DNA from: Mycobacteriales bacterium
Lineage (GTDB): Bacteria > Actinomycetota > Actinomycetes > Mycobacteriales > SCTD01
NCBI GenBank assembly: GCA_030697205.1
Contig: JAUYQP010000010.1
Coordinates: 62,001-126,000 of the forward strand
DNA: 64,000 bases
Direction: 5' to 3'
Positions within the stretch are counted from its first letter, which is position 1. Each line of letters opens with the position of its first letter. A program made the position numbers and the translations under genes. Shown here piece by piece: positions 17,069 through 27,175 of this stretch. The notes under the pieces were generated by a model. That model saw nothing but the letters and a program-made list of their open reading frames with translations, searched no databases and was not told the origin of the DNA.

Positions 17069-17926
17069 ATGACTGCCCCCGTGACGTCCAGCGGCACCTT
17101 CTCCCTCGGCGGTGACCTGCCCGTCCACCGCCTCGGCTTCGGTGCGATGCGCATCACCGGCAAGGGCATCTGGGGCCCGCCCGCCGACCACGACACCGCC
17201 CTGGCGGTCTGTCGTCGTGCCGTCGAGCTCGGCGTGGACTTCATCGACACCGCCGACAGCTATGGGCCCTACGTCAGCGAGGACCTGCTGCGCGAGGCGC
17301 TGCACCCCTACGACGGGGTCGTCGTCGCGACCAAGGGCGGCCTCACCCGCTGGGGCCCGGACCAGTGGGAGCAGGTCGGCCGTCCGGAGTACCTCCGCCA
17401 GTGCGTGCACATGTCGCTGCGTCGGCTCGGCGTCGAGCGCATCGACCTGTGGCAGCTGCACCGCATCGACGCGCAGGTGCCCGTCGAGGAGTCGCTCGGC
17501 GCGGTCAAGGAGCTGCAGGACCAGGGCCTCATCCGCCACGTCGGCCTGTCCGAGGTCACCGTCGAGGAGATCGAGCAGGCCCGCAAGGTCGTCGACGTCG
17601 TCAGCGTCCAGAACCTCTACAACCTCGCCAACCGCCAGTCCGAGGCGGTCGTCGACCACTGCGAGGCCGAGGGCATCGCCTTCATCCCGTGGTTCCCCGT
17701 CGCGTCCGGCGACCTCGCCCGCCCCGGCGGTGTCCTCGACGGCATCGCGAAGGAGACCGGCGCGACGCCGGCCCAGCTCGCCCTGGCCTGGCTGCTCAAG
17801 CGCTCCCCCGTCATCCTGCCGATCCCGGGCACCGGGTCGGTCGCGCACCTCGAGGAGAACTGCGCGGCGGCCGAGGTCTCCCTCACCGACGCGCAGTTCG
17901 ACGCCCTCACCGACCTGGCTCGCTGA
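17069..17926 (+). CDS. Aldo/keto reductase
   Basis: 285 residues with the full catalytic tetrad of the superfamily: Asp and Tyr in [11 protein letters not shown], Lys in VVATKGG and His in WQLHRID. The C-terminal cofactor segment [16 protein letters not shown] binds NADP(H). Substrates of such enzymes are broad, and nothing nearby fixes one. The ATG at 17069 has an AGGAGG site at 17059-17064. The next gene begins one base after its stop codon and is probably cotranscribed. Confidence 0.93.
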   Translation: MTAPVTSSGTFSLGGDLPVHRLGFGAMRITGKGIWGPPADHDTALAVCRRAVELGVDFIDTADSYGPYVSEDLLREALHPYDGVVVATKGGLTRWGPDQWEQVGRPEYLRQCVHMSLRRLGVERIDLWQLHRIDAQVPVEESLGAVKELQDQGLIRHVGLSEVTVEEIEQARKVVDVVSVQNLYNLANRQSEAVVDHCEAEGIAFIPWFPVASGDLARPGGVLDGIAKETGATPAQLALAWLLKRSPVILPIPGTGSVAHLEENCAAAEVSLTDAQFDALTDLAR

Positions 17927-17927
17927 G

Positions 17928-18791
17928 GTGCGGCTCGCCGCCCTGGGCCTGGTGGTGCTGCTCGCCGGCTGCACCGGCGCCGAGCCGCAGTCCTCACCGA
18001 CCGCCGAGGCCGACTCGACGGGCGGCAAGCCGCAGCTCGCGGTGACGAGCAGCTGCTACGGCGAGTGCTCCTACACCTCGCCGCTCGGCCTGCCCGACGT
18101 GGCCGTCTACGCCGACGGTCGGGTCCTGTCGGTCGACCGCACCGGCACCGACAGCCGGCCGGTCCTGCGCACCGGGCAGCTCGACCAGTCGACGCTCGCG
18201 CGGCTGCAGGAGCTCGCGATCGCCGCCGGTCTCACCTCGGGCGGCCGCAGCACCCTGGCCCGCGACACGTCCTTCGCCGACGGCGGCGGCAGCACCTTCA
18301 CGGTCCGCCTGCGCAGCACGCTCACCACCGTCGAGGTGCCGCTGCTCGACCCCACAGCCCCCGACGCAGAGGCCTACGCCGACCCCGCGCGGGTGACCCG
18401 GATGGCCGAGCTCGGCAAGGCCCTGCGCGAGGCGGCCGCGCTCGCCGACACCGACGTCACGCCTTCGTCGTACGTCGTCAACGCCCGTCCCGCCACCGCT
18501 TCTGCTGGGGTCGACCCGGCCGCCTGGCCCGGGCCGGCGCTCGCCGGGCTGCCGCAGGTCGGGGACGGGCTGCGCTGCGCGATCGTCACCGGCGCAGCCA
18601 AGGACGCCGTAGCCAAGGCGGTCGACGCCGACGGCTTCGGCGGCCGCTACACCAGCGCCGGGCGCCTGTGGCAGGTCGTCGGCCGGGCGCTGCTCCCCCA
18701 CGAGCAGAACTGCGCCGACGTCGGGGAGACCGCCGGTGCCGCCACCGCCGCCGGCCCGCGCTTCCCGGGCGACTCGCGCCCCGCGGCCTAG
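17928..18791 (+). CDS. Secreted lipoprotein of unknown function
   Basis: 287 residues starting VRLAALGLVVLLAGCTGAEPQ, a short signal peptide ending in a lipobox (LLAGC), so the mature N-terminus should be a lipidated cysteine outside the membrane. The rest is soluble, with a CYGECSYTSPLGLPDVAVYADGR segment near the start and further cysteines at CAIVTG and NCADVG that may form disulfides. I recognise no named family. The gene follows the aldo/keto reductase almost without a gap, and its stop overlaps the convergent membrane-protein gene by four bases. Confidence 0.82.
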   Translation: MRLAALGLVVLLAGCTGAEPQSSPTAEADSTGGKPQLAVTSSCYGECSYTSPLGLPDVAVYADGRVLSVDRTGTDSRPVLRTGQLDQSTLARLQELAIAAGLTSGGRSTLARDTSFADGGGSTFTVRLRSTLTTVEVPLLDPTAPDAEAYADPARVTRMAELGKALREAAALADTDVTPSSYVVNARPATASAGVDPAAWPGPALAGLPQVGDGLRCAIVTGAAKDAVAKAVDADGFGGRYTSAGRLWQVVGRALLPHEQNCADVGETAGAATAAGPRFPGDSRPAA

Positions 18792-19453
18792 TCCCGCAGC
18801 GCGGCCACGGCGCCGGCCGCGACGACGAGCCCGGCTGCCAGGGCCAGCCACAGGCCGACACCCGCCGAGGGCATGAAGGCCTCGGCGAGCTGCGCGCCGA
18901 AGTCGCCGAACCCCTCCTCGAGACCGCCCCCGGTGAGAGGGGCCCCGTCGAACCCGAGGTCGGTGGCGGCGTCGGAGGTGGCGGACCCGAGCCCCGACGT
19001 GAAGCCGTCGGTCGCGCTGCCGATCCGCTGCCTGACGGCAAGCGCGGCACCAGCACCGGCGAGCCCTCCGAGCAGCGCCCCGACCCGCAGCAGCGGACGT
19101 GCGGCGCGACCGATGAGGCCGGCGCCCTCCTCGACTGCCGCGACCACGGCGACGAGCCCGCCGACGAGCGCCGCTGCTCCCCACTCCACCTTGAGCCCGC
19201 TGAGGTCGAAGACCAGGACCGAGACCCAGGGCAGCAACGACGACAGGGCGAGCAGCACGCCGCCGAGGCCCAGGAGCAACGCCGGCAGGGGCAGCGCCCG
19301 GGTGGCGGGGGGCGGCACAGGGGTCGGCACGGCCGCGGGCCAGCCCGGGGCCGGCACCTGACCGGCTGTCGCTGCAGTCCCGGGTGCGGGTGCGAACCCG
19401 TGCGTCACCGGTCCGTCGGGCGCACGGCCCGGGCCGTAGTAGTCAAAGGTCAT
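18788..19453 (-). CDS. Membrane protein with proline-rich N-terminus, unknown
   Basis: 221 residues. About 50 proline- and alanine-rich cytoplasmic residues (start MTFDYYGPGRAPDG) precede four hydrophobic segments, near residues 55-75, 88-108, 120-140 and 195-217. The region in between is glycine-rich with TSGLGSATSDAATD. The layout is common for small actinobacterial membrane proteins of unknown role. It is convergent with the lipoprotein gene and divergent from nadE, 78 bp away. Confidence 0.72.
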   Translation of the reverse strand: MTFDYYGPGRAPDGPVTHGFAPAPGTAATAGQVPAPGWPAAVPTPVPPPATRALPLPALLLGLGGVLLALSSLLPWVSVLVFDLSGLKVEWGAAALVGGLVAVVAAVEEGAGLIGRAARPLLRVGALLGGLAGAGAALAVRQRIGSATDGFTSGLGSATSDAATDLGFDGAPLTGGGLEEGFGDFGAQLAEAFMPSAGVGLWLALAAGLVVAAGAVAALRD

Positions 19454-19519
19454 GCGGAAGCCCCCATGCCACCCCATCGGCAGGCCGAGGCGACCGTCTT
19501 GAGCCCGACGGCGACGGCC

Positions 19520-19525
19520 TAGGGT
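19520..19525 (+). promoter_or_regulatory. Leaderless-type -10 box TAGGGT before nadE
   Basis: TAGGGT ends exactly six bases before the ATG at 19532. There is no purine-rich ribosome site in between, as expected when transcription starts at the start codon. Confidence 0.55.
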
Positions 19526-19531
19526 CGGCGC

Positions 19532-21277
<1,746 letters not shown>

Positions 21278-21382
21278 CCCTGTGACGCAGGACACCGGGA
21301 CAGCAGTGTTGCCCGCGTGTCACGCTGGTGGCGACCCGGGGACGCGACCGTGCGCCCCGAGGCGATCCCCCCGGAGGCCGGC

Positions 21383-22216
21383 ATGACCGACTCGCTCCCG
21401 TCGCTCTACGGCGGCGTCACCAGCCGGCGCGTCACCGTGCGCGACCTGCAGCTCGCCAAGGACGCCGGCGAGAAGTGGGCGATGCTCACGTCCTACGACA
21501 TGCTCACGGCCCGGCTCTTCGACGAGATCGGGATCCCTGCGCTGCTCGTCGGTGACAGCGCGGGCAACAACGTCCTCGGCTACGACACCACCGTGCCGGT
21601 GACGATGGACGAGATGGTGCCGCTGGTCCGTGCAGTCGCGTCCTCGACGTCACGCGCGCTGGTCATCGGTGACCTGCCCTTCGGCTCCTACCAGGGCTCA
21701 CCGGCGCAGGCGCTCGAGTCCGCGGTCCGCTTCATGAAGGCCGGCGCGCAGGCGGTCAAGCTCGAGGGCGGCCGCCGGGTGCTGCCGCAGGTCGAGCTGC
21801 TCGTCGAGTCCGGCGTCCCCGTGATGGGCCACCTCGGGCTCACGCCGCAGTCGGTCAACACCCTCGGCGGCTACCGCGTGCAGGGCCGCGGCGAGGCCGG
21901 CGACCGGCTGATCGAGGACGCCCTCGCGATGCAGGAGGCGGGTGCTTTCGCTCTCGTCCTCGAGGTCGTCCCGTCGGACCTCGCGGCCCGCGTCACCAAG
22001 GAGCTCGCGATCCCGACGATCGGCATCGGGGCGGGTGCGGAGACCGACGCGCAGGTGCTCGTCTGGACCGACATGGCCGGCCTCACCCCCGGCCCCGGCC
22101 CGAAGTTCCTCAAGCGCTACGCCGACCTGCGCACGATCCTCGGCGACGCCGCGAAGGCCTACGCCGACGACGTCCGCACGGGCACCTACCCCGGCCCGGA
22201 GCACGGCTACGTGTGA
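21383..22216 (+). CDS. panB: 3-methyl-2-oxobutanoate hydroxymethyltransferase (ketopantoate synthesis)
   Basis: 277 residues. Signature segments are SYDMLTARLFDEIGIPALLVGDSAGN, the magnesium site region VMGHLGLTPQSV, and AVKLEGG. PanB adds a hydroxymethyl group from methylene-tetrahydrofolate to ketoisovalerate, the first step to pantothenate and CoA. ATG 21383 has GGAGG at 21373-21377. An earlier in-frame start at 21317 is unlikely, since the extra 22 residues are not conserved in the family. It ends four bases before a 241-bp inverted-repeat element. Confidence 0.95.
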   Translation: MTDSLPSLYGGVTSRRVTVRDLQLAKDAGEKWAMLTSYDMLTARLFDEIGIPALLVGDSAGNNVLGYDTTVPVTMDEMVPLVRAVASSTSRALVIGDLPFGSYQGSPAQALESAVRFMKAGAQAVKLEGGRRVLPQVELLVESGVPVMGHLGLTPQSVNTLGGYRVQGRGEAGDRLIEDALAMQEAGAFALVLEVVPSDLAARVTKELAIPTIGIGAGAETDAQVLVWTDMAGLTPGPGPKFLKRYADLRTILGDAAKAYADDVRTGTYPGPEHGYV

Positions 22217-22219
22217 CCG

Positions 22220-22460
22220 CGAGATGATCACCATCGAGCGTGATGGTGATCCATTCGCGTCGACACGCCGAGGTGAGGCGCGACACGATCAGCCACCCCG
22301 AAGGCGTACGCCGCGGCGCGACCCCGACAGCTCCTCCGCCCTCGCGGGCGCTCCGGCCGGTGCGGACGCGACCCGTCGTACGAGGGGTCTGATCATGTCG
22401 CGACGACACGCCGCCAGCTAGCGCGCGACGATCACCCCGGAAGCGATGGTGATCATCTCG
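22220..22460. repeat. 241-bp inverted-repeat element between panB and the acylase gene
   Basis: The ends are perfect 17-bp inverted repeats: CGAGATGATCACCATCG at 22220-22236 and its complement at 22444-22460. Inside, 22280-22292 and 22389-22401 are a second inverted pair with one mismatch, placed almost symmetrically. The left end also folds by itself, with 10-bp arms at 22226-22235 and 22242-22251. No gene is seen inside. The right end covers the stop codon of the acylase gene. Confidence 0.65.
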
Positions 22461-25176
22461 TGCGGCGGCGGGCGGCGAGGGTCGCCGCCAGCAGCGCGGC
22501 CGCGAGGGCGGGCAACAGGGGGCCGGAACCCGTGGCGGGCAGGGGGCGGGCGGGCGGCGCTGCGGGCGGGGCTGCGGGCGGGGCTGCTGCCACGATCCGG
22601 TCGAAGGCCACCAGGTGGATCCAGGAGCCGCGGTCCTGGAAGGGCATCGTCAACGACGGCCCGATGACGCCGGTGAGCGACTCGACGGGCGAGCGCGGGT
22701 GACGCATCCGCCAGGTGGACGGGTCGGCGCCGTAGCGCTCGGTCAGGACCGCCACGGCACGGTCCAGTGCGGTCCGCACCACGGCCTGCCGGGTCCGCCC
22801 GCCGAGGTGGTCGTGCTGGACGGCCAGTGACGAGCGCGAGGGGTCGAGCACCCGCAGGACGAGGTTGTCGGCGGGCGTCGCGTCGAAGGCGTGCGTCGCG
22901 TAGGAGTCGCGCTCGGCCAGGACCTGGACCGGCACGTCGCGCAGGACCTCCGAGACGAGCACCTGCATGAGCGCCCGGAACACGGTCGGCGCCGGACCGT
23001 CGGTCACGGCGTCGTCGGTGAGCTCGCCGGCCGATGTCCCCGCACCCGGCCCGTAGGCCGTGCCGTCCCACCCGGCGAGCAGGTCGCGGGCCGCGCGCTG
23101 CGCGTCGGTGAGGCCAGCCGTCCCGAGCACGCGGAGCAGCAGCGGGACGAACTCACGCGCCCGGTGGTCCACCGTGCCCGCGCGGTAGTCGATCGCCCGC
23201 AGGTCCTCGGGCGACACCTGGCCGTCTGCCGCGAGCGCGTCCTGGAGCGCCTGCACACGGGAGGCCGCACCGGCAGGCCGTGCGGACGTCGCGTCGGCGG
23301 TCCAGGTGTCCTGCCAGCCGGCAGCGGGCTTGCCGTTCCAGTTGGCGATCCAGCCCTGCGCGGGGTCGACGACGTGCGGCAGGTCCTCGAAGCCGCGCAT
23401 CCCCCGCCAGTCCTGCGAGCCGTCACCGAGGGAGGGCAGCCGCGGGTCGACGGACGCGGCGCGCAGCGGGTGCAGGCCGGGGTGCCAGTAGGCGATGCGG
23501 CCGTCGGCATCGGCGTAGGCGACGTTCTCGTTCCACGTCACCTGCCGCACCGCGGCCTCGAACTCCTCGAACGTCTTCGCGCGGTTCCAGGCCAGGATGC
23601 CGTTGACGGTCTCGAGCTCGCGGCCCCACATCGCGATCTGCAGCGCGCGCGCCCGGGTGCCGTCGTCGGAGGTCGCGACGATCGGGCCGTGCACGGTGCG
23701 GCAGACCTGCAGGACCTCCTCCTGCACGGGCAGGCCGACCGGGACGCCCTCGACCTCCTGCCGGAAGCGGATGACCTCGTCGCGACAGGACGCCGGCTTC
23801 CACACACCGGCGTGCTGGAACTCCACCCCGGAGCCCGCCGGCCGCACGGTCTCGACGAAGGAGTCGATGGTCTTGGAGTTGCCGGTCGTCAGCGCCCACG
23901 CGACGCGCGAGCCGTAGCCGATGCCGACCGTGGGGAGCCCTGGCACGGAGACGCCGCGGGCGTCGTAGCCCGCCCCGTGGACCTCGAGCTCCCACAGCAC
24001 CGAGGGGTAGGACCAGCCGAGCTGCGGCGCACTCTCCAGCAGCGCCCCGCCGGTCGTGGTCCGCGACGGCGACACCACCACCTGGTAGGAGCCGCCGTGC
24101 AGACCGCGGGCCCACGCCACCAGCTGCTGCGCCGGGCCGAGCGCCACCGCCGCGGCCTCCGGCGCGAGCCCGTCGAGCGGCACCTCGTCGGGGTCCTGCG
24201 TGCCGCCTCCGGGGATCGCCGGCACCCCGGCGCTGATGCCCTCGCCGAGCTCCGGCGGCAGCGCCAGCGCGGCGTCGGCGGCCGCGTCGAAGACGGCGCG
24301 GGTCGGCGCCGGGCCGCTCTCGAAGGCCCCTTCCGACACAGGGACCGTCACCGGTGCGAGGCGGTCGTCGGTGCCGTTGAGGTCGAGGAAGACGTCGCGG
24401 CCGGCCTCGCGACCGAGCGCCTCCTCGAGGACCCGCAGCCGCTCGACGCTGCGGAACTCGTCACCACCCGCCGACGCCACGGTCCGGGTGATGAGCACGC
24501 CCGCGGCGAGGGTGTCGGTCACGGTCCAGGCCGCAGGCAGCGTCGACAGCAGGGCGTACTCCGCCGGCAGCTTCGTCGGGTCGGTGCGCACCTCGGTGAT
24601 CCAGGCGTCGAGACCTTCGGCGTAGGAGCGGATCACGTCCTGCGACTCGGCCGGCAGCGCAGCCAGAATCGCGGCGTACTCCTGCTCGCTGTAGGTGACC
24701 TGCCGCGCCTGGCGGTCGATCTCCAGACCGCTCGGGCCGACCAGCTCGGCGTAGGTCCCCCGGGCGTAGCGCCGCACCGCGTCGGCGAGGAAGAGCCGGT
24801 CCTGCCCGGCTGCGTAGCCCGCGCCGAACCACACGTCCGACGCCGTGTCGCCGCTGACGACCGGCACCCCGAAGTCGTCGCGGCCGATCCGCACGCCGGG
24901 CCGCGGCTGCTCGACGTCGGCCGGCTCGCTGAAGTCACCGGGCTTGAAGCCGCCGCTCCAGAACAGCTCGCGCTGGTCGTCGACGTGCGGCCCGTAGTCG
25001 CCCGGACCACCGGCCATCCCCTGGGCCTGGCCGGTGACGCTGACGAAGCCGCTGTTGCCCGGCCCGAGGACGGTGACGGCGCTGTGCTCCTGCTCGGGCA
25101 CCTCGGCGACGGCGGACGGGGCGAGGAGGAACGGGAGGACGAGCGGGACGGCGAGGACGACCGGGGGGAGGCGCAC
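22453..25176 (-). CDS. Penicillin acylase-family Ntn hydrolase with signal peptide and LPxTG anchor
   Basis: 907 residues. A signal peptide (PPVVLAVPLVLPFLLAPSAVA, cleavage near residue 24) is followed by the alpha chain. The likely N-terminal nucleophile is Ser363 in LHGGSYQVVVSPSRTTTGGALL, exposed by self-cleavage after Gly362. The beta chain continues with GYGSRVAWALTTGNSKTIDSF and WNENVAYADADGRIAYWHPG. The end is an Ala-Pro-rich spacer, then LPATG near residue 879, a hydrophobic helix and RRRTR, a sortase sorting signal. Substrates may be acyl-homoserine lactones, beta-lactams or acylated peptides. The start is GTG 25176, six bases after a TAGGGT box. Confidence 0.92.
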   Translation of the reverse strand: MRLPPVVLAVPLVLPFLLAPSAVAEVPEQEHSAVTVLGPGNSGFVSVTGQAQGMAGGPGDYGPHVDDQRELFWSGGFKPGDFSEPADVEQPRPGVRIGRDDFGVPVVSGDTASDVWFGAGYAAGQDRLFLADAVRRYARGTYAELVGPSGLEIDRQARQVTYSEQEYAAILAALPAESQDVIRSYAEGLDAWITEVRTDPTKLPAEYALLSTLPAAWTVTDTLAAGVLITRTVASAGGDEFRSVERLRVLEEALGREAGRDVFLDLNGTDDRLAPVTVPVSEGAFESGPAPTRAVFDAAADAALALPPELGEGISAGVPAIPGGGTQDPDEVPLDGLAPEAAAVALGPAQQLVAWARGLHGGSYQVVVSPSRTTTGGALLESAPQLGWSYPSVLWELEVHGAGYDARGVSVPGLPTVGIGYGSRVAWALTTGNSKTIDSFVETVRPAGSGVEFQHAGVWKPASCRDEVIRFRQEVEGVPVGLPVQEEVLQVCRTVHGPIVATSDDGTRARALQIAMWGRELETVNGILAWNRAKTFEEFEAAVRQVTWNENVAYADADGRIAYWHPGLHPLRAASVDPRLPSLGDGSQDWRGMRGFEDLPHVVDPAQGWIANWNGKPAAGWQDTWTADATSARPAGAASRVQALQDALAADGQVSPEDLRAIDYRAGTVDHRAREFVPLLLRVLGTAGLTDAQRAARDLLAGWDGTAYGPGAGTSAGELTDDAVTDGPAPTVFRALMQVLVSEVLRDVPVQVLAERDSYATHAFDATPADNLVLRVLDPSRSSLAVQHDHLGGRTRQAVVRTALDRAVAVLTERYGADPSTWRMRHPRSPVESLTGVIGPSLTMPFQDRGSWIHLVAFDRIVAAAPPAAPPAAPPARPLPATGSGPLLPALAAALLAATLAARRRTR

Positions 25177-25182
25177 GGGGCG

Positions 25183-25188
25183 ACCCTA
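25183..25188 (-). promoter_or_regulatory. Leaderless-type -10 box TAGGGT before the acylase gene
   Basis: On the minus strand TAGGGT ends six bases before the GTG at 25176, the same geometry as for nadE. Confidence 0.5.
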
Positions 25189-25962
25189 GGGTGCGAGCTG
25201 CCTCTCGAGCAGGAGCCGCGCCTCGGCCAGCGACGGGCCGTACCACGTGAGGTGCCGCCCGCTGACGCACCGGCTCGACGCCGCGAAGCACTCCGGGCCG
25301 TCCTCGGGAGAGAAGGCGTAGGGCTCGTCGGGCAGGACGACCAGGTCGTACGACGGAAGCTGTGCGAGCTCGATCCGGGGATAGCGGTCGGGGCTGTCGG
25401 CGAGCACGTTGTCGACACCGAGCCGCGACAGGACGTCACCGGTGAAGGTCCCGCTGCCCACCGCCATCCACGGCCGCCGCCATACCGGGACGACGGCGCG
25501 CCGACGCGGCCCGGTCCACGGGTCGGCCCAGGCCGCGCGAGCCTCGTCGAGCCAGCCGGGCCGGTCGAGGCCGCAGGCTGCCAGGGCCCGCTCGAGGCTG
25601 ACCAGCGCCCCGGGCAGGGTCCGCGGGAAGGTCACCCAGACCGCGACCCCGGCGGCCCGAAGCGCGTCGATGTCGACCTCGCGGTTCTCCTCGGCGTTGG
25701 CCAGCACGACGTCGGGCCGCAGCGCGAGGACGGCGTCGACGTCGGGGTTCTTGGTGCCGCGCACGCGGGTCACGCCGAGGTCACCGGGGTGGCTGCACCA
25801 GTCGGTCGCGCCGACCAGCAGCCCGGGTGCGGTCACCGCGACGGCCTCGGTGAGCGAGGGCACCAGCGACACCACGCGGGCCGGAGCGGCGGGCAGGTCG
25901 ACGTGGGCACCGGTGTCGTCGAGCGCGCGGTCCCGTGTGTCGGACGGCACAGGTGCGGGCAC
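25186..25962 (-). CDS. BtuF/TroA-like helical-backbone metal (cobalamin) receptor, no signal peptide
   Basis: About 258 residues. The family start is seen at PARVVSLVPSLTEAVAVTAPGLLVGATDWCSHP, followed by GTKNPDVDAVLALRPDVVLANAEENR and PRIELAQLPSYDLVVLPDEPYAFS. BtuF relatives bind cobalamin or haem for ABC import, but this one has no secretion signal and no transporter genes beside it, so a periplasmic role is unclear. Such orphan, signal-less members are common in actinobacteria. The start is uncertain: TTG 25974, GTG 25962 and GTG 25950 are in frame and none has a strong ribosome site. Confidence 0.8.
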   Translation of the reverse strand: MPAPVPSDTRDRALDDTGAHVDLPAAPARVVSLVPSLTEAVAVTAPGLLVGATDWCSHPGDLGVTRVRGTKNPDVDAVLALRPDVVLANAEENREVDIDALRAAGVAVWVTFPRTLPGALVSLERALAACGLDRPGWLDEARAAWADPWTGPRRRAVVPVWRRPWMAVGSGTFTGDVLSRLGVDNVLADSPDRYPRIELAQLPSYDLVVLPDEPYAFSPEDGPECFAASSRCVSGRHLTWYGPSLAEARLLLERQLAP

Positions 25963-26152
25963 GGCACGATCCAAGCACCCGGACGTTGCGCCAGGTGAGC
26001 AGGAACCGGCCCGCGGGTGGCGAAGTGATCACTCGACGGACCGGGCGCAGGGTGTCAGGATCAGGACAGAACGGACACCCGGCACCCAGCAGGAGATCGG
26101 CCCTCGGTGGCGAACACGTCACCACAGCTCGACACGACACAGGGAGCCCGCG

Positions 26153-27163
26153 GTGGACGAGCACGACGGCACGGAGCAGGCGCCAGCGCCTCGCGCCCGC
26201 CGGCTGCGCGCGCTCCCCGGATCGGTCTCCCCCATCGACTACCCGGGCTCCGACCTCCCCCGACCGGTGCTCTCCGCCGTCGGCGAGGGCGTCGACGCCC
26301 CGCGGGTCGCGGCCCTCGACGCGCTGCTCAAGGACGTCGACGACCTGCGCGCGACCGTCCGCCGCGACCTCGGCCTGGCCGCAACCGCCGTCTCCGCGGG
26401 CGAGGAGCGGCTCGCCGCCTTCCTGCTCGACCAGAGCGCCGACGACCTGCAGTCCTTCCAGGACCGCTCCGAGGTGCGGCTCACCGACCTCGACGCCCCT
26501 GCCCTGCCCGCCGCCGTGGGCGCCGACGAGGTCGGCCCGCCGATCAGCGCGCGTCCGCGCCACCGCCGCCTCGCCCCTGCCGCTCCCCTGGTGGCCGCCG
26601 CTGCCGCGCTGTTCGTCGGCCTGTCCGGCGGGCTCCCGGCGCTGACCGGGCAGACCGCGGCCGGCAGCTCCTCGGCCGTCGACTCCTTCACCTCCCTCAC
26701 CGACGAGGTCCGGGCCGGCGCGTCAGCCGAGCGGGTGAGCGCCGCAGCGGAGCAGCTCCACGACGAGCTCGTGCCGGTGCTGCAAATCGCCAGCAGTGAC
26801 CCGCAGGCCGCTCAAGATGCCATCGACCTGCTCACCCGCGAGACCGCCGTCCTGCTGAGCAGCCCTGACACCGACCACCCCGAGGTCCAGCGCGCGATCC
26901 GCGACGCCCAGGCACTGGTCCGGATGCTCAAGCGCGCCGTCCGCCGCCCGGCCGACAAGGCGCCTGCCGTCCCGGTCCAGGTGCCGCAACCGCAGGCGGA
27001 GCCGTCGTCGGAGAAGCCGAGCCCGAAGCCGACGTCCTCGCCCAGTGCCAAGGCGACGTCCTCGCCCAGCAGCTCCCCGTCGTCCAGCCCGAGCAGCTCC
27101 TCCTCCGCGGGGGCCGACGAGGACGACAGCAAGAACGACCCGCTCGACCCCGACCTCGGCTGA
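26153..27163 (+). CDS. Single-pass membrane protein with Ser/Pro-rich tail, unknown (DUF5667-like?)
   Basis: 336 residues. The N-terminal ~140 residues are cytoplasmic and acidic. One membrane helix (PLVAAAAALFVGLSGGLPAL, near 142-163) leads to a helical external segment (SAERVSAAAEQLHDELVPV to AIRDAQALVRMLKRAV). The tail is a low-complexity run rich in Ser, Pro and Lys, ending in acidic residues. The layout recalls DUF5667 proteins that pair with sigma factors, but no sigma gene is adjacent, so the link is weak. The GTG start has GGGAG at 26142-26146. It is convergent with the ribonuclease gene. Confidence 0.7.
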   Translation: MDEHDGTEQAPAPRARRLRALPGSVSPIDYPGSDLPRPVLSAVGEGVDAPRVAALDALLKDVDDLRATVRRDLGLAATAVSAGEERLAAFLLDQSADDLQSFQDRSEVRLTDLDAPALPAAVGADEVGPPISARPRHRRLAPAAPLVAAAAALFVGLSGGLPALTGQTAAGSSSAVDSFTSLTDEVRAGASAERVSAAAEQLHDELVPVLQIASSDPQAAQDAIDLLTRETAVLLSSPDTDHPEVQRAIRDAQALVRMLKRAVRRPADKAPAVPVQVPQPQAEPSSEKPSPKPTSSPSAKATSSPSSSPSSSPSSSSSAGADEDDSKNDPLDPDLG

Positions 27164-27175
27164 GCCGGCCGCTGC

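Noticed and set aside
22891-25998. A 1,035-codon open frame antisense to the acylase and BtuF-like genes
   Set aside because: It is a mirror of GC-rich codons on the other strand. The product is Arg/Gly/His-rich with no motif, while the minus strand carries clear domains.
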